Source: Phialocephala subalpina
Lineage: Eukaryota > Ascomycota > Leotiomycetes > Helotiales > Mollisiaceae
Length of the DNA stretch: 64,000 nucleotides
Assembly: GCA_900073065.1 (NCBI GenBank)
Contig: FJOG01000027.1
Span: 299,148-363,147 of the forward strand
Reading direction: 5' to 3'
Position 1 is the first letter of the stretch. Each line of letters begins with the position of its first letter. Below, piece after piece: positions 1 to 10,145 of this stretch. The notes beneath the pieces were generated by a model. The model saw only the letters and a program-made list of their open reading frames with translations. It was not told the DNA's origin and did not search any database. The position numbers and the translations under genes are program-made.

Positions 1-1311
1 CATCATATACCAGGAGTTCCATCGTGTTGTATTATCGCGGGGAATACGATGGTTACTAGAGAGCTCGAGGAAATGGTGTAATCGTTGTGTACTAGCCGCT
101 AGGAAGATGAGGAAATTATGAAGCTTTCCTAGAGGTCCTTTCCTCCTCCAGTTCTCAATCTCTTTGACAGTAACGTTGTATACACTCGTTTCTTCGTCTT
201 CATCGAGGGTCTCCTTGTCAGTGACAAATAGGAAGGATTTGACAGCGAGATTGATAATATGCCCTTGACAGCGAATTCGATGGTGTATCGGGTCGTATTT
301 GAGGTTAAAGTCTCGTCGTAGAGCTTGAGACAATACTGTCATCATCGTATCATTATCAGGTGCGTTGTCCATCACAAAGTAGCCCAGGTTTCTAACAATA
401 TCGTACTCCTCCAGGACCTCCAGGACGTATTTTGACATATTCTCCCCTGTATGCTCTCCAACTACCTCTCTCATTGCTAGAACAAGACTCTGGAGTGTGC
501 CATCTTCGTTGATAAATTGCGCGGTAATACCAAGTATCGCTTTCGAGTTAGGAGACGTCCAGAGGTCACAGCTAATAGGGATCTTCGTACGAGCTTTGCG
601 GAGGACAGGGAGGATAGTGCGTGATTTGAGGTCGTGGTATTGCCGGATTACCCATCTCTTAATACCAGAGGCTCCTTTTGCAAGGAATTCCTCTGCTTGG
701 GAGTTGAGATATAAGATAAACGCACGGAATTCGGTATTAGCAACAAGATTGAAAGCAAGGTTACAAGAAACAAGACAGCGAACCCAGAGGGTTTCTAGCT
801 TATCTTGCGAGATCTCCTCTGTATCCAGACGTCGTCGTTTGTGAGGGCTAGCTTCTGCGTGAGCAAAGGCAGCTTTAAGAGATCTTTGAATATTCTTAAC
901 AGTAGTATCTCGTGGTGATTCCTTAGGTATATCATGGAACTCCTCCAGATGCCTCCCTGCGACCCCAGTGCCTCCAGAACAGAGATATACTTTTGCGCAA
1001 TACCGACAGCGCCATTCCTCCAATTGTGTGACCTCATCGATGTATTTTGTCTGCATATCTTCGTCCGGCATGTGATTAAAGATCCAGGAAGTTCGTAGCT
1101 GTTTCTGTCGTGTAGGGAGAGGAGGAGCAGGAGAGCGTGGAGCAGGAGTAGGAGTGGGAGTGGATGCCACTGAGGGCGTCGCTGAAGCTTGTGATGGCGT
1201 AGGAGTCGCATTTTGGGCGGCAGAGGTAGTAACAGCTGCAGCCAATTGACTAGAACGTTGATAGACTGTTTTTTCAAATGGTAGGCGCCGTTGGGCCTTC
1301 TTTGGTGGCAT
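1..1311 (-). CDS. hAT-family transposase, N-terminal 437 residues (runs off window edge)
   Basis: The minus-strand frame is open from ATG at 1311 to base 1 without a stop, so the C-terminal part (including the hAT dimerisation region) lies outside the window. A Pro/Thr/Ala-rich leader is followed by a BED-type zinc finger around residues 113-139 (CRYC ... HLEEFH), then the RNase H-like catalytic fold: CDLWTSPNSKAILGIT near 260, the VMDNAPDND motif near 319, RCQGHIINL near 350, and TTRWNSWY at the edge. These are the conserved blocks of fungal hAT transposases, which excise and reinsert DNA flanked by short inverted repeats and make 8-bp target duplications. The visible part has no frameshift or nonsense codon, so it may be a recent or active copy. 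The terminal inverted repeat upstream was not identified. Confidence 0.9.
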   Translation of the reverse strand, partial: MPPKKAQRRLPFEKTVYQRSSQLAAAVTTSAAQNATPTPSQASATPSVASTPTPTPAPRSPAPPLPTRQKQLRTSWIFNHMPDEDMQTKYIDEVTQLEEWRCRYCAKVYLCSGGTGVAGRHLEEFHDIPKESPRDTTVKNIQRSLKAAFAHAEASPHKRRRLDTEEISQDKLETLWVRCLVSCNLAFNLVANTEFRAFILYLNSQAEEFLAKGASGIKRWVIRQYHDLKSRTILPVLRKARTKIPISCDLWTSPNSKAILGITAQFINEDGTLQSLVLAMREVVGEHTGENMSKYVLEVLEEYDIVRNLGYFVMDNAPDNDTMMTVLSQALRRDFNLKYDPIHHRIRCQGHIINLAVKSFLFVTDKETLDEDEETSVYNVTVKEIENWRRKGPLGKLHNFLIFLAASTQRLHHFLELSSNHRIPRDNTTRWNSWYMM

Positions 1312-1621
1312 TCTGCTGGTATCTTTGATGGTAATATCGTGTTGATAAAATCGGTAGGTTAGGCGTTTGAGCTCGCTTATACATAGCGTAAAATTGTCAA
1401 GAACTCTCTAATCCTAGATAATTAATAGAACATCACAATAATATTGTAAAATTATGGGAGTTAGTTTATTTAAAAGCTATAATCTTAGTGATTCATAGGA
1501 AACAATTTTAAAGTCAATAGCGTTACGTGGTGTTAAGATATTAGATATCTAAGTTAGATCCTTGCTCTTTGTGATTAGTAAAGACATGGTAGAGAAATCG
1601 CGACAACACTATTATTATTAC
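1312..1621. other. AT-rich gap between transposase and HET-ankyrin gene
   Basis: About 310 bases, AT-rich, with no convincing reading frame. It should contain the transposase promoter and possibly its 5' terminal inverted repeat, but no end sequence could be matched because the other end of the element is outside the window. Confidence 0.5.
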
Positions 1622-1748
1622 CCAATATATTGCAATACAAATTGACCGTATTGTTATTGGGCCAATATACTAAATGCCGTATTGTATTGCTGCAATACAG
1701 GTTTCCCTTGTATTGTACCGCAATAAACTCGGTGGTACAATATATTGG
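1622..1748. repeat. 127-bp inverted-repeat element at the 3' end of the HET-ankyrin gene
   Basis: The segment starts with CCAATATATTG and ends with its exact reverse complement CAATATATTGG, and is full of TATTG/CAATA words in both orientations, so it can fold on itself. The stop codon of the neighbouring ankyrin gene (1750-1752) lies 2 bp outside. It could be a small MITE or a structured 3' UTR/terminator. No clear target-site duplication was seen, so the transposon reading is only an inference. Confidence 0.4.
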
Positions 1749-1749
1749 C

Positions 1750-4700
1750 TTATTGTTGTAAACACTGCTCGTGCCTGTTCCCAGCAGCACATGATAGCGG
1801 CGTCCGACTGTGCTCATCCTTCGAATCGACCTCGACCTGGCCAGTCGCAAGCAGTAGCTGGACGACAGCCTCATGCCTGTTCTCAGCAGCATATAACAGC
1901 GGCGTCCGACCGTCCTTATCCTTCGAATTGACCTCGACCTGGCTAATCGCAAGCAGCAGTTGGACAATAGCCTCGTGCCCGTTCTTAGCAGCATATGACA
2001 GCGGCGTCCGACCGTGCTCATCCTTCGAATCGACCTCGACCTGGCCAGTTGCAAGAAGCAGCTGGACAATGTACTCGTGCCTGTTCTCAGCAGCATACGA
2101 CAGCGCCGTCCGACCGTCCTTATCCTTCGAATCGACCTCGACTTGGCTAGTCGCAAGTAGCAGCTGGACGACGGCCTCGTGCCTGTTCTCAGCAGCATAC
2201 ATCAGCGCCGTCCGACCGTGCTTATCCTTCGAATCGACCTCGACCTGGCCAGTTGCAAGCAGCAGTTGGACGATGGCCACGTGCCCGTTCCCAGCAGCAT
2301 ACCACAGCGCCGTCCGACCGGATTTCCTAGTCTTCGAATCGACCTCGACCTGGCCAGTCGCAAGCAGCAGCTGGACGATGTTCTCGTGCCCGTTCCCAGC
2401 AGTATACATCAACGGCGTCCGACCGCGCTCATCCTTCGAATTGACCTCGACCTGGTCAGTCGCAAGCAGCAGTTGGACGATGTTCTCGTGCCCGTTCCCA
2501 GCAGCATACGACAGCGGCGTCCGACCGTCCTTATCCTTCGAATTGACCTCGACCTGGCTAGTCGCAAGCAGCAGCTGGACGACAGCCTCGTGCCCGTTCC
2601 TAGCAGCACATAATAGCGGCGTCCGACCGTCCTTATCCTTCGAATTGACCTCGACCTGGCCAGTCGCAAGCAGCAGCTGGACGACAGCCTCGCGCGTGTT
2701 CTCAGCAGCATATAACAGCGGCGTCCGACCGTCCTTATCCTTCGAATTGACCTCGACCTGGCTAGTCGCAAGCAGCAATTGGACAATAGCCTCGTGCCCG
2801 TTCCCAGCAGCATATGACAGCGGCGTCCGACCGTGCGCATCCTTTGAATTGACCTCGACCTGGCTAGTCGCAAGCAGCAGCTGGACGACAGCCTCGTGCC
2901 CGTTCTCAGCAGCATACGACAGCGCCGTCCGACGGTGCCCATCCTTCAAATCAACCTTGACCTGGCCAGTCGCAAGCAGCAGCTGGACGACAGCCTTGTG
3001 CCCGTTCCTAGCAGCATACGACAGCGGCGTCGGATTGTCCCAATTCCTCGAATTGACCTCGACCTGGCCAGTTGTAAGCAGCAGCTGGACGATGTTCTCG
3101 TGCCCGTTCTCAGCAGCATACGACAGCGCCGTCCGACCGAACCTAGTCTTTGAGTCGACCCCGACCTGGCCAGTTGCAAGCAGCAGTTGGACGACAGCCT
3201 CGTGCCCGTTCTCAGCAGCACATAACAGCGGCGTCCGACCGTCCTTATCCTTCGAATCGACCTCGACCTGGCTAGTTGCAAGCAGCAGCTGGACGACAGC
3301 CTCGTGCCCGTTCTCAGCAGCATACGACAGCGGCGTGTAACCGGATTTCCCATCCTTTATATCTGGATCAACTGTCCTAAGCAGCAGATTAACCATATCT
3401 CCGTGCCCTTCCCCAGCAGCGAACGATAGTAGTGTCCGACCATATTGGCTGATTGGCCTAGGCAAATGTTCTTTTCCAAATCCTGCTGTATAGCCACTTC
3501 TTGCTTCTAATAGCCTCTCATCTGCAATTTCATACTCTCCCAAGTCATCCAATATCGTTATATCATTCCACAATTGAATCGCTTCACGTAAATAATCGCC
3601 GACTTCCACTGTTGAATGCTCTAGCGCTTGACTATATGTCTTTGTCAAGATTTCATATTTTTCTTGACCTTGCGATCCCTGGCGCTCTTCCCAGTCCCAG
3701 ACAAGTGAGAAGTCCCGCAAATACTGTGTTGACCGGGAGGTTTCCGGCCATCCAAAACTGCCACTACCGTTAAGAGGTGTTGCCGCAATTACAATAATAG
3801 CAAAGTAGTTCTTACATAGCCTAAAGATCGTAGGCTTTAAAGCTCCGTGTAGAAGGCAGATGATGTCATGCTCTTGGATTGGCTTCGCTGACGCCTGAAG
3901 GGTCCATTCTGTCTTGCCGCCTAAATCCCAAGCTGCGCTTCTAGATATAATAGACACTTGCTGCTTATTGTCCCTTCTCACCGAGGATACCTGACCAAGA
4001 ATGCAGCCCTTACTCTTGATCACCGTCCTCTGGCTAGAAGTTTCCACGCATATGTCATCACTGAGTATATGCCTAACAAGTTGCTCAAATAATTCTTCCC
4101 AGGACTTCGTGTAATCGGGCTGTAAACTAGCTTTCCCGGGATCGTTAAGGCTCATGCCAAGTAAAGCATATACCTTATCGCGGGTATCAGAAGCTCGACG
4201 GGTATGGAACATGTCTAACAACTCGGCCAAAGAACGTATATTTAGGGAGAACCTCGCTGGCGAATTTGCTGCATGTGTTGATCGGAGACCAGCGCGCTCT
4301 ATAAGGTAGATCACTGAAGGTAGAGTGTGTGATTCCGGAGATGTCGTATAAGAGAGCAATGAATTTACCCCTAAGCAGAACGCGTTTCCCTCAATCTCTG
4401 TGGAGCCGCACATTATTATAACGTGTCGAGCTGCAGCAACCTCCTGAAGTACCTAAAGTAATCGTGTTAGCGTTATCTAGTAACTATAGCTAGGCATTTA
4501 TTACTTACCCAGATGCGTTGGAACCATGGTCGTTGAAGTAAGCGGAGAATAGCTTGTAGACTCATTTCTTTCCTTGATGGCTCTATAAGTTCTTCATTGG
4601 CAGCACACCGTATATCCTCAAGTGCTCCATTTGTACCTTCGTCCTCTCCGAGCCAAACAATAACGCAGAGTGCGTTGCTGTAAATCTTCGCCATGAGCTG

Positions 4701-5045
4701 AACCTGTCGACCTCGCTCTTCTGGGTTTTCTTGATCGATGCAAATAGCATCTATCCATACCATTCGTTTGAAAGAGTGATCTCGAAGACGTAGCAGCGCA
4801 GCAAATAAGTTTCTCGTGATAAGAAGCTGATCCCCGTCCACGTAGATAGGCAGACGTTCGGGTGAGTCGCCCCATACGTAGGATAAAGCTTCATACCGAT
4901 GAGTTCGTGGACTTGACTTTTGTAAAGAATAGTTGTGAAGCTTGCAATGTAAGGGCTCATCCTTCTCGCTTTTATTCGGCAACAAGCAGAGCAGGCGAAT
5001 ATAATCGCCTGGCAATGGAAGCTGAACGTATTTGTAAGAAGGCAT
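1750..5045 (-). CDS. HET-domain protein with C-terminal ankyrin repeats
   Basis: Two exons (5045-4509 and 4452-1750) flank a 56-bp intron with GTAAGT and TTAG ends; the sum is 1080 codons, giving 1079 residues. Residues 1-210 carry the heterokaryon-incompatibility (HET) domain: YEALSYVWGD at 51-60, WIDAICIDQ near 97, and RIWVLQEVAAA split exactly by the intron. From about residue 514 to the end there are 16-17 ankyrin repeats of 34 residues (consensus RTPLSYAAENGHEAVVQLLL). HET domains trigger the cell-death response on non-self recognition; ankyrin arrays act as the recognition surface. There is no NACHT or NB-ARC module between them. The last repeat breaks off after GNRHE and ends CLQQ, so the array is truncated. 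The start at 5045 (MPSYKYVQLPLPG) fits the usual HET N-terminus. Confidence 0.92.
1753..3449 (-). repeat. Tandem 102-bp ankyrin-coding repeats (16-17 copies)
   Basis: Units of 102 bp (34 codons) are reiterated with very high nucleotide identity; one unit is 105 bp. Copies differ mainly at a few positions (G/E/R/K before N[GR]H, AVV/NIV/AIV, and the DS/NS KDKDG linker). This regularity also leaves a spurious 531-codon open frame on the opposite strand. Repeat arrays this homogeneous are typical of fungal recognition proteins that evolve by unequal exchange, and they are prone to assembly collapse. Confidence 0.9.
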
Positions 5046-7020
5046 GGTCTAAGATGTTGAGCGCGTCAGATTCTTTTGATGAATAACCTGGGAATCGGCT
5101 GAAGGGAGAAGTTGATCGGGTTGCGTGTGTTTGACGTTAAGCCCTGCCGTAACACTCAGCCTCACCTCGCGTCACGTTCGAATGTATAACTGAGTTATAC
5201 ATTCCCCCGGATCCCGCGCCTAACCTATTCAGGTAGAAGCGATTACTGGACTTCTCAAACGCCCGACCACCTATTTAATCACGACAAAGCGACAAAATAA
5301 AGAAAAAGAGTTGATAATCGTGATCTAAGACTTAATTATAGTCACTTTGGGGAATTTTAGAATTTTCTAAGCACTTTGAAAAACTCGCAAATTTTTCAGT
5401 GTTCCTGCATGGGCGGTTGACATGTGATCTCTTCTAGGCAACCCTGTCTACCTTACCGAACTAAGCGGGGCTGAAAGTTTTACAGTGAGTTGGAGGGGAA
5501 GCCGATTTCGTTAGCGACTGTATTGCTCGTGCGGTTTCTTTTATTTGGTTGCGGCCTTATCGTGGTAAAATGTGAGAGCGGGCAACTCCCGTTGATAATG
5601 TTCGAGGAGGGCTGGTGGAGGCGAGACACGTCGATCAGCGGCTAGGCACCAGCGAGCTGCCGCCCGCCGATAGCTCTTACGCCACACACGTGACTAGGTC
5701 TGAGAATCGTGGCTAAGTGAATATAGCGAGCCCGGGCGTGAACATAGTAAATTTTATCTCGCCTAATGTATATTACTAAGCACTGAAACATGCGGACCCT
5801 CTCATCGCACCGGTGTAACTCCCGGACTGTACTCTTTTCCTCTCTGGGTGTCTTTAAAATTTGGAGCCATATTATTTCGTGATAGGACCTTTCCTTAAGT
5901 GCTCCGAATTTTGAAAAGACTTTAATAGTCGCGATTAAACAGGGGGGGAGAGCGAAAGGGGCGATCGGTGGCGTGATTGAAAGAATCGATAGCATAATCA
6001 AATGGAGTCCTTTTCTTGTTACTGAGGTGGCTTCAGAAGGAGAAATATTTAAAGAAAGTTATATCTTAATAATAACTTCGTAGACTTGCTGGGAAAAAAT
6101 TTGTGATTCCAAAACTACAGATTCGTCTCGTGACAGGGTGCGTCTCGCTACGCAGGGAGAGACGTTAAGACATTTTTCTTTCACAACAAAGTCCTTGCGT
6201 GGTTGCATACAACCTCGAGCGGCACAGGCACAGACCGAGTGTACCAGCTGGTCAAGTAGCTGTATTTACACTACGGACACCTGGTTCGCACCTCTCTTTG
6301 GGAATATAATCTTTAGTTTAACCAAAACACTTTCCTTTGCTTCTGCGGTGTCCTGGGTTCATCAAGCCGCGGTGATGAAATTTAATTGAGATTTGGGAAG
6401 CCTCTAAACTCTGTTTTGTTGACGTCGAGCAAGACCGTCACATTTTTTAAGTGGAGGGAAAGCCGAGGAAGGTTGGTGGAGAGTAGCGAAGCGTGGTTGC
6501 CGCTGCTTCTTCATTCTTTGATGAGGCTATCATCCCAAGAACTACAGTTGCACTTCGAGATGAAAAGCTAAGACAGAGAAGGAAAGTAAAAGGGATATCG
6601 AGCCAGGAGAGTGACATTGAATCGGTTGTGACCAAATCAATATTTTTTTCTGGCATCAGCTCGCCTGGACGCGTTTCTGAGCTAGTCACCTTCGCGTGCA
6701 TGAGCCCAAGGCCATGTCACCACCTGGGCTCTGTTGTTTACTACCTCCATAAGGCAGTTAAACGTGAACATCGTCGAGACTAGAAGTTTCCCCGTACTCT
6801 TGGGATGCCTTGGATTGTATAGCACCTCCAGCATCTTCGGTGTCTTGGTCAACATGGTGCGGCAAGCAACAAGCGGGTCGGCAATCGGCTACGCGTCCCT
6901 TCCTCTTTGGCACTCACCTACACCTCCACCCAACTTACGGTGTTTGGTCAGCTGCCCTAGGAACCCACAGTGGTCTTATAGATTCAAATAGCAGAGTATT
7001 CGCCACCAACCACGAGATCA
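5046..7020. other. Intergenic, no gene recognised
   Basis: Nearly 2 kb containing only short overlapping open frames with no recognisable domain and no consistent codon usage. The first few hundred bases must hold the HET gene promoter. Nothing else could be supported. Confidence 0.5.
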
Positions 7021-7027
7021 GGCCGGG

Positions 7028-7132
7028 TGGGCAAGTGGTAATGATTCTAGGGAGTCACACCCCTCCAGAGGTCGACGGTTCGATCCTGTCCCCGGGAAAT
7101 ACATCTCTGATGCTTTTTTTTTTTGCTTTTTT
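7028..7132 (+). other. tRNA-like pol III element (tRNA pseudogene or tRNA-derived SINE fragment)
   Basis: An A-box-like TGGGCAAGTGG (7028-7038) and a B-box GGTTCGATCC (7077-7086) lie 49 bases apart, the spacing of a tRNA. The T-arm folds perfectly (GACGG / CTGTC around TTCGATC), and five of seven acceptor pairs form between 7021-7027 and 7091-7097. The D stem is partly paired, but the anticodon stem is weak and position 33 is not T, so it is not a normal tRNA. An 11-T run at 7114-7124 could be the pol III terminator. Confidence 0.45.
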
Positions 7133-7627
7133 GATCCGATGAACCGCTTTTCGTCCGATGACGTTTTTGGCGCTGTATTTTTTCCAGCTCACGAGGAAGT
7201 GAGTCAAGCGAGAATGCATCTTCTTCTCTCAATTGCAACAAGAAAGCTGGAGTCGCGGGCATGCACGTCCACTGCGTGGAGAGTTACTCCAGAAGGTATC
7301 TTCTGGGATTGTGAGTAGTGATCACATGTGGAAATGACTCACAACTTCTCTCTAACGCGATGAGCCGCCTTCTACGGTCCTAATTGAGAGTGACTACAAT
7401 TTTACCACCTTTGGAGGCTACGGGCGCTAGCAGCCACTGTTATCTCCAGACACCCGCCAGTCTAGATTCCAATATCACATATAAAAGTTCCAATTCTCAC
7501 CTTGCGAAATCTCACTTGGTAATGCTCACACTGAGTCACGCAATCCTCGACCTCGCCTAGCAGCCCACCTTCGGGTTTGGCTCAACAACTCAACTCTGCA
7601 CACAACAATTCTTTCGATACTTTAATC
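7133..7627. other. Upstream region of the exonuclease-like gene
   Basis: About 495 bases with no gene recognised. It contains TATATAA-like sequence (ATATAAAAG near 7481) about 145 bp before the chosen ATG, which could be the core promoter of the gene at 7628. Confidence 0.4.
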
Positions 7628-8620
7628 ATGGAGACCAAGAAACTTTTCACGCCACATTTGTACAGACCCGAAGGCCGCCAACGCGGAGAGTTCCACCACG
7701 GAGAAGAGAACTCCATATGGGGTCTGGCAGCATTGCAACACTGCCTTGGCCTTGCATCCGGCAAGCCTTCGATCGCGATGGACGACTTTCTGGCCTCACG
7801 ATACTCCCAGAACAGCGGGACTTATGATGATGTCGTTTTCGTCTCTCTAGACATAGAGGGTTCTTTCCATACCATCAGAGAGATAGGAATATCCACACTC
7901 GACACGCGCGATCTACGAGACCTCAAATGTGACCCTTCAGTCCTAATTTCTACACACAACTACCGGATATGGACAGATGAGAAAGCCGAAATGCAACGGC
8001 CATTCCGTTTCGGGACTTCAAAAAGACTCGAGAAACGATGGATGGGATGGCTGATCGAGAAATGCATGAAAACGGGCTCTCCTGAGCTCACAAAGACTGA
8101 GCCGCGCACAACAGTCCTCGTTGGACACAACCTCCGCTCCGACTTTGAAGTACTTGGAAGAACGAAGAGAGGAGGCAGATTCATCATTCAGAAGTTCCCG
8201 GATCAGCTCATCCTAGATACGGCATTTCTTAAGGGTCAGGAGTATCGTGGTCCTCGTATGACACGTACCCAGAGCCTCAAGGATACTTGTACGGAATTTG
8301 GTATTGAGTGTACTAAAAGTGCACTGCACTGTGCTGGAAACGACGCGAACCTCACGATGAAGGCGCTGATGATCATCGCTGCTCAGTCTTGTGCAGATGA
8401 GGAGTTGGACGTGAGGCAGCAGGACAGGCGAGATTTCTTGGAGACTGTCGCAAGACAGCCACTCCCGCGTTGTCCCTACAGAGACGTCCGCTTAGAACTC
8501 ATTGATGATGAAGAGCTTTTGGCTTCCCCTCGGGCAGATCCTTCAGGCGATTGGTCGGAGAATTGTGATGGTGTACTAGGCTTGCCAGATAGCATCGAAG
8601 ATACTATGCTTTACAGATGA
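7628..8620 (+). CDS. Gfd2/YDR514C-like protein with DEDDh exonuclease fold
   Basis: Single exon of 330 residues from ATG at 7628 (METKKLFTPHL). The frame is open 17 codons further upstream but has no ATG there. The sequence carries the three exonuclease motifs of the DEDDh RNase H-like superfamily: SLDIEGS (ExoI, D-x-E, near residue 80), GHNLRSDFEVL (ExoII, near 184) and HCAGNDANLT (ExoIII, H-x4-D, near 254). This matches the fungal family named after yeast Gfd2/YDR514C, whose members are large in number and mostly uncharacterised; a 3'-5' nuclease role on RNA or DNA is a family-level inference. It converges on the small gene at 8941-9353. Confidence 0.8.
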   Translation: METKKLFTPHLYRPEGRQRGEFHHGEENSIWGLAALQHCLGLASGKPSIAMDDFLASRYSQNSGTYDDVVFVSLDIEGSFHTIREIGISTLDTRDLRDLKCDPSVLISTHNYRIWTDEKAEMQRPFRFGTSKRLEKRWMGWLIEKCMKTGSPELTKTEPRTTVLVGHNLRSDFEVLGRTKRGGRFIIQKFPDQLILDTAFLKGQEYRGPRMTRTQSLKDTCTEFGIECTKSALHCAGNDANLTMKALMIIAAQSCADEELDVRQQDRRDFLETVARQPLPRCPYRDVRLELIDDEELLASPRADPSGDWSENCDGVLGLPDSIEDTMLYR

Positions 8621-8940
8621 AGGCCATGCTCGGGAGTTGTGGTATCAAAAACAAATGGCGAAGCGCAGTCGAAATGAGGATGAACAGAAGTTATCGTCAA
8701 GAAGAGTTGCATACTTGCGGTGGGGAATTTCTTCTGCACACGACGAGGGAATCAAAGACAGCAACAACCTGGGACTTCTAAGTCATCGACTCGAAGCCAC
8801 CCAATATCCTGTTGCACTGGATTGCTATCAAGAGAGGCCATGGGAATATGACCATACTGTATTTTTACATAATGACTCTATCATACAAGATCACTTTCAG
8901 TCCACCCTTTCCACACTTCGTAACATTCGTTGAACCCTTC
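8621..8940. other. Shared 3' region between convergent genes
   Basis: About 320 bases between the stop of the exonuclease-like gene and the stop of the minus-strand Hmp1-like gene. A 98-codon open frame (8637-8933) lies here but begins without an ATG and shows no domain, so it is more likely 3' UTR. Confidence 0.5.
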
Positions 8941-9353
8941 CTATTTCGCAGCCTTCTCCTGCCTCACCAACCCCTCCTTCTCCATCCCTTCACATCCAGC
9001 TGCTTGGCCTGCTACCTGTTCAATCTTGCCACCGATGCCAGATGCCGCTGGCTCGCCGGTGCGTTGTTGATTCGCTGCCTTCATCTCCGAGATGCCTTCT
9101 TGGGTGTCTTTCTTGCCGCTTTGTTGCCATTCTTTTGAGCCTGTTGCGTTGCCGATCTGCCGGTATTCTTGTTAGATTCTTGCTGCTCGGGGAGAGGAAG
9201 GGAGAAGAGAGGGAAGGGGTCGAGAAGGCGAATGCTTACGGTTTCCTCGACGTAGCCTTTGGCGTATTGGGCGCGACCGCCGAGCATTGAGGCTTGGTTT
9301 GAATTTGATTCCGACATGCTGGCTTTTGCTGTGGATTCGAGGGATTCTGACAT
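8941..9353 (-). CDS. Small CsbD-like / Hmp1-type stress protein
   Basis: Two exons (9353-9240 and 9156-8941) around an 83-bp intron (GTAAGC..GGCAG) give 109 residues. The spliced product reads SMLGGRAQYAKGYVEET then IGNATGSKEWQQSGKK, with EMKAANQQR and IGGKIEQVAGQAAGCEGM further on. This is the glycine/alanine/glutamine-rich pattern of the fungal CsbD-like family, which includes Ustilago Hmp1 (described as binding mismatched and cruciform DNA); bacterial CsbD is a general stress protein. The internal methionine at 9317 (MSESNSNQ) is an equally possible start. Splicing is essential: unspliced reading gives an unrelated basic tail. Confidence 0.75.
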
Positions 9354-10145
9354 ACGTATATGTTGGAAAAGGAGGTTGGGGCAAAACGCTCGAGAATGCC
9401 TGGGGTTTGAAGTCTTGAGGCTCGCCGTGGTGGTGATGTCATGCATGAAGCTTGAGGCTAGTGAGGGCGGATGTGGGGTTGGAGATGCCTCCTCCATCAC
9501 GAGGGGAACGTTATTTCAACCGAGAGCATCGTTTCCATTGTTTGGAGTTACTTCTTGGACATTATGCTTTTAACTTCTGTCCATTGTTTAAACATCCTCT
9601 TCTGCAAAGCTCATCACCCCATCAAAGTTCTCCACCCAGTCATTGGCAGATCTATCAGAGGGAGTAACGTCTGTACGGGTATCTTCTTTCAGCTCGTTCG
9701 GTCCTCATATGGAGGAGGGTCAGCATGCACAACCTTTTCTTGGCGACAAGCGAACAGACGAATGGGCACTCTACCATAAAAAAAAGTTGCCGGGAGCATG
9801 GACTTTGCCCAAGTTAAGATGGAATCTTGCTTCGTCAACCTTGACAATAGCCTTTTCGTGACCATGAACGAGTAGGCAAGTGAGAGTTGTACCATACGAA
9901 CCCGCCAACTGTATGGAGATTTTCACACCACGCGAATGTCTTTCGATGCCAGAAGAATCGTAGCCATTGATGTTCTCCTTTCGAGCAAGCGTTCGAAAAT
10001 GTATAAAGACAACAGCTTCCCACAGCTCTCCTTTTTGAAAATTCTTCTTTGTGCTTCAAGTCGTTCCAACTCTGAACCTCTGTTTGCGCCGCACCTTCAT
10101 GCACATCTTGACTTCTCTCTCAGCCGATACTCGGTAGCGTTCGCA
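9354..10145. other. Intergenic, no gene recognised
   Basis: Roughly 790 bases with short overlapping open frames and no recognisable domain. It probably contains the promoter of the Hmp1-like gene on its left side. Confidence 0.45.

Noticed and set aside
795..1277. 160-codon minus-strand frame
   Set aside because: It lies in another frame of the hAT transposase, whose true frame shows BED and catalytic motifs.
1745..3340. 531-codon plus-strand open frame across the ankyrin array
   Set aside because: It is antisense to the 102-bp repeats; with a period divisible by three, one stop-free unit makes the whole array open. The sequence is low-complexity and has no domain.
7021..7097. Functional tRNA gene
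   Set aside because: Anticodon stem pairs poorly, no T33, two acceptor mismatches.
7577..7627. Upstream extension of the exonuclease-like gene
   Set aside because: Begins at TTG; fungal nuclear genes start at ATG, and the first ATG is at 7628.
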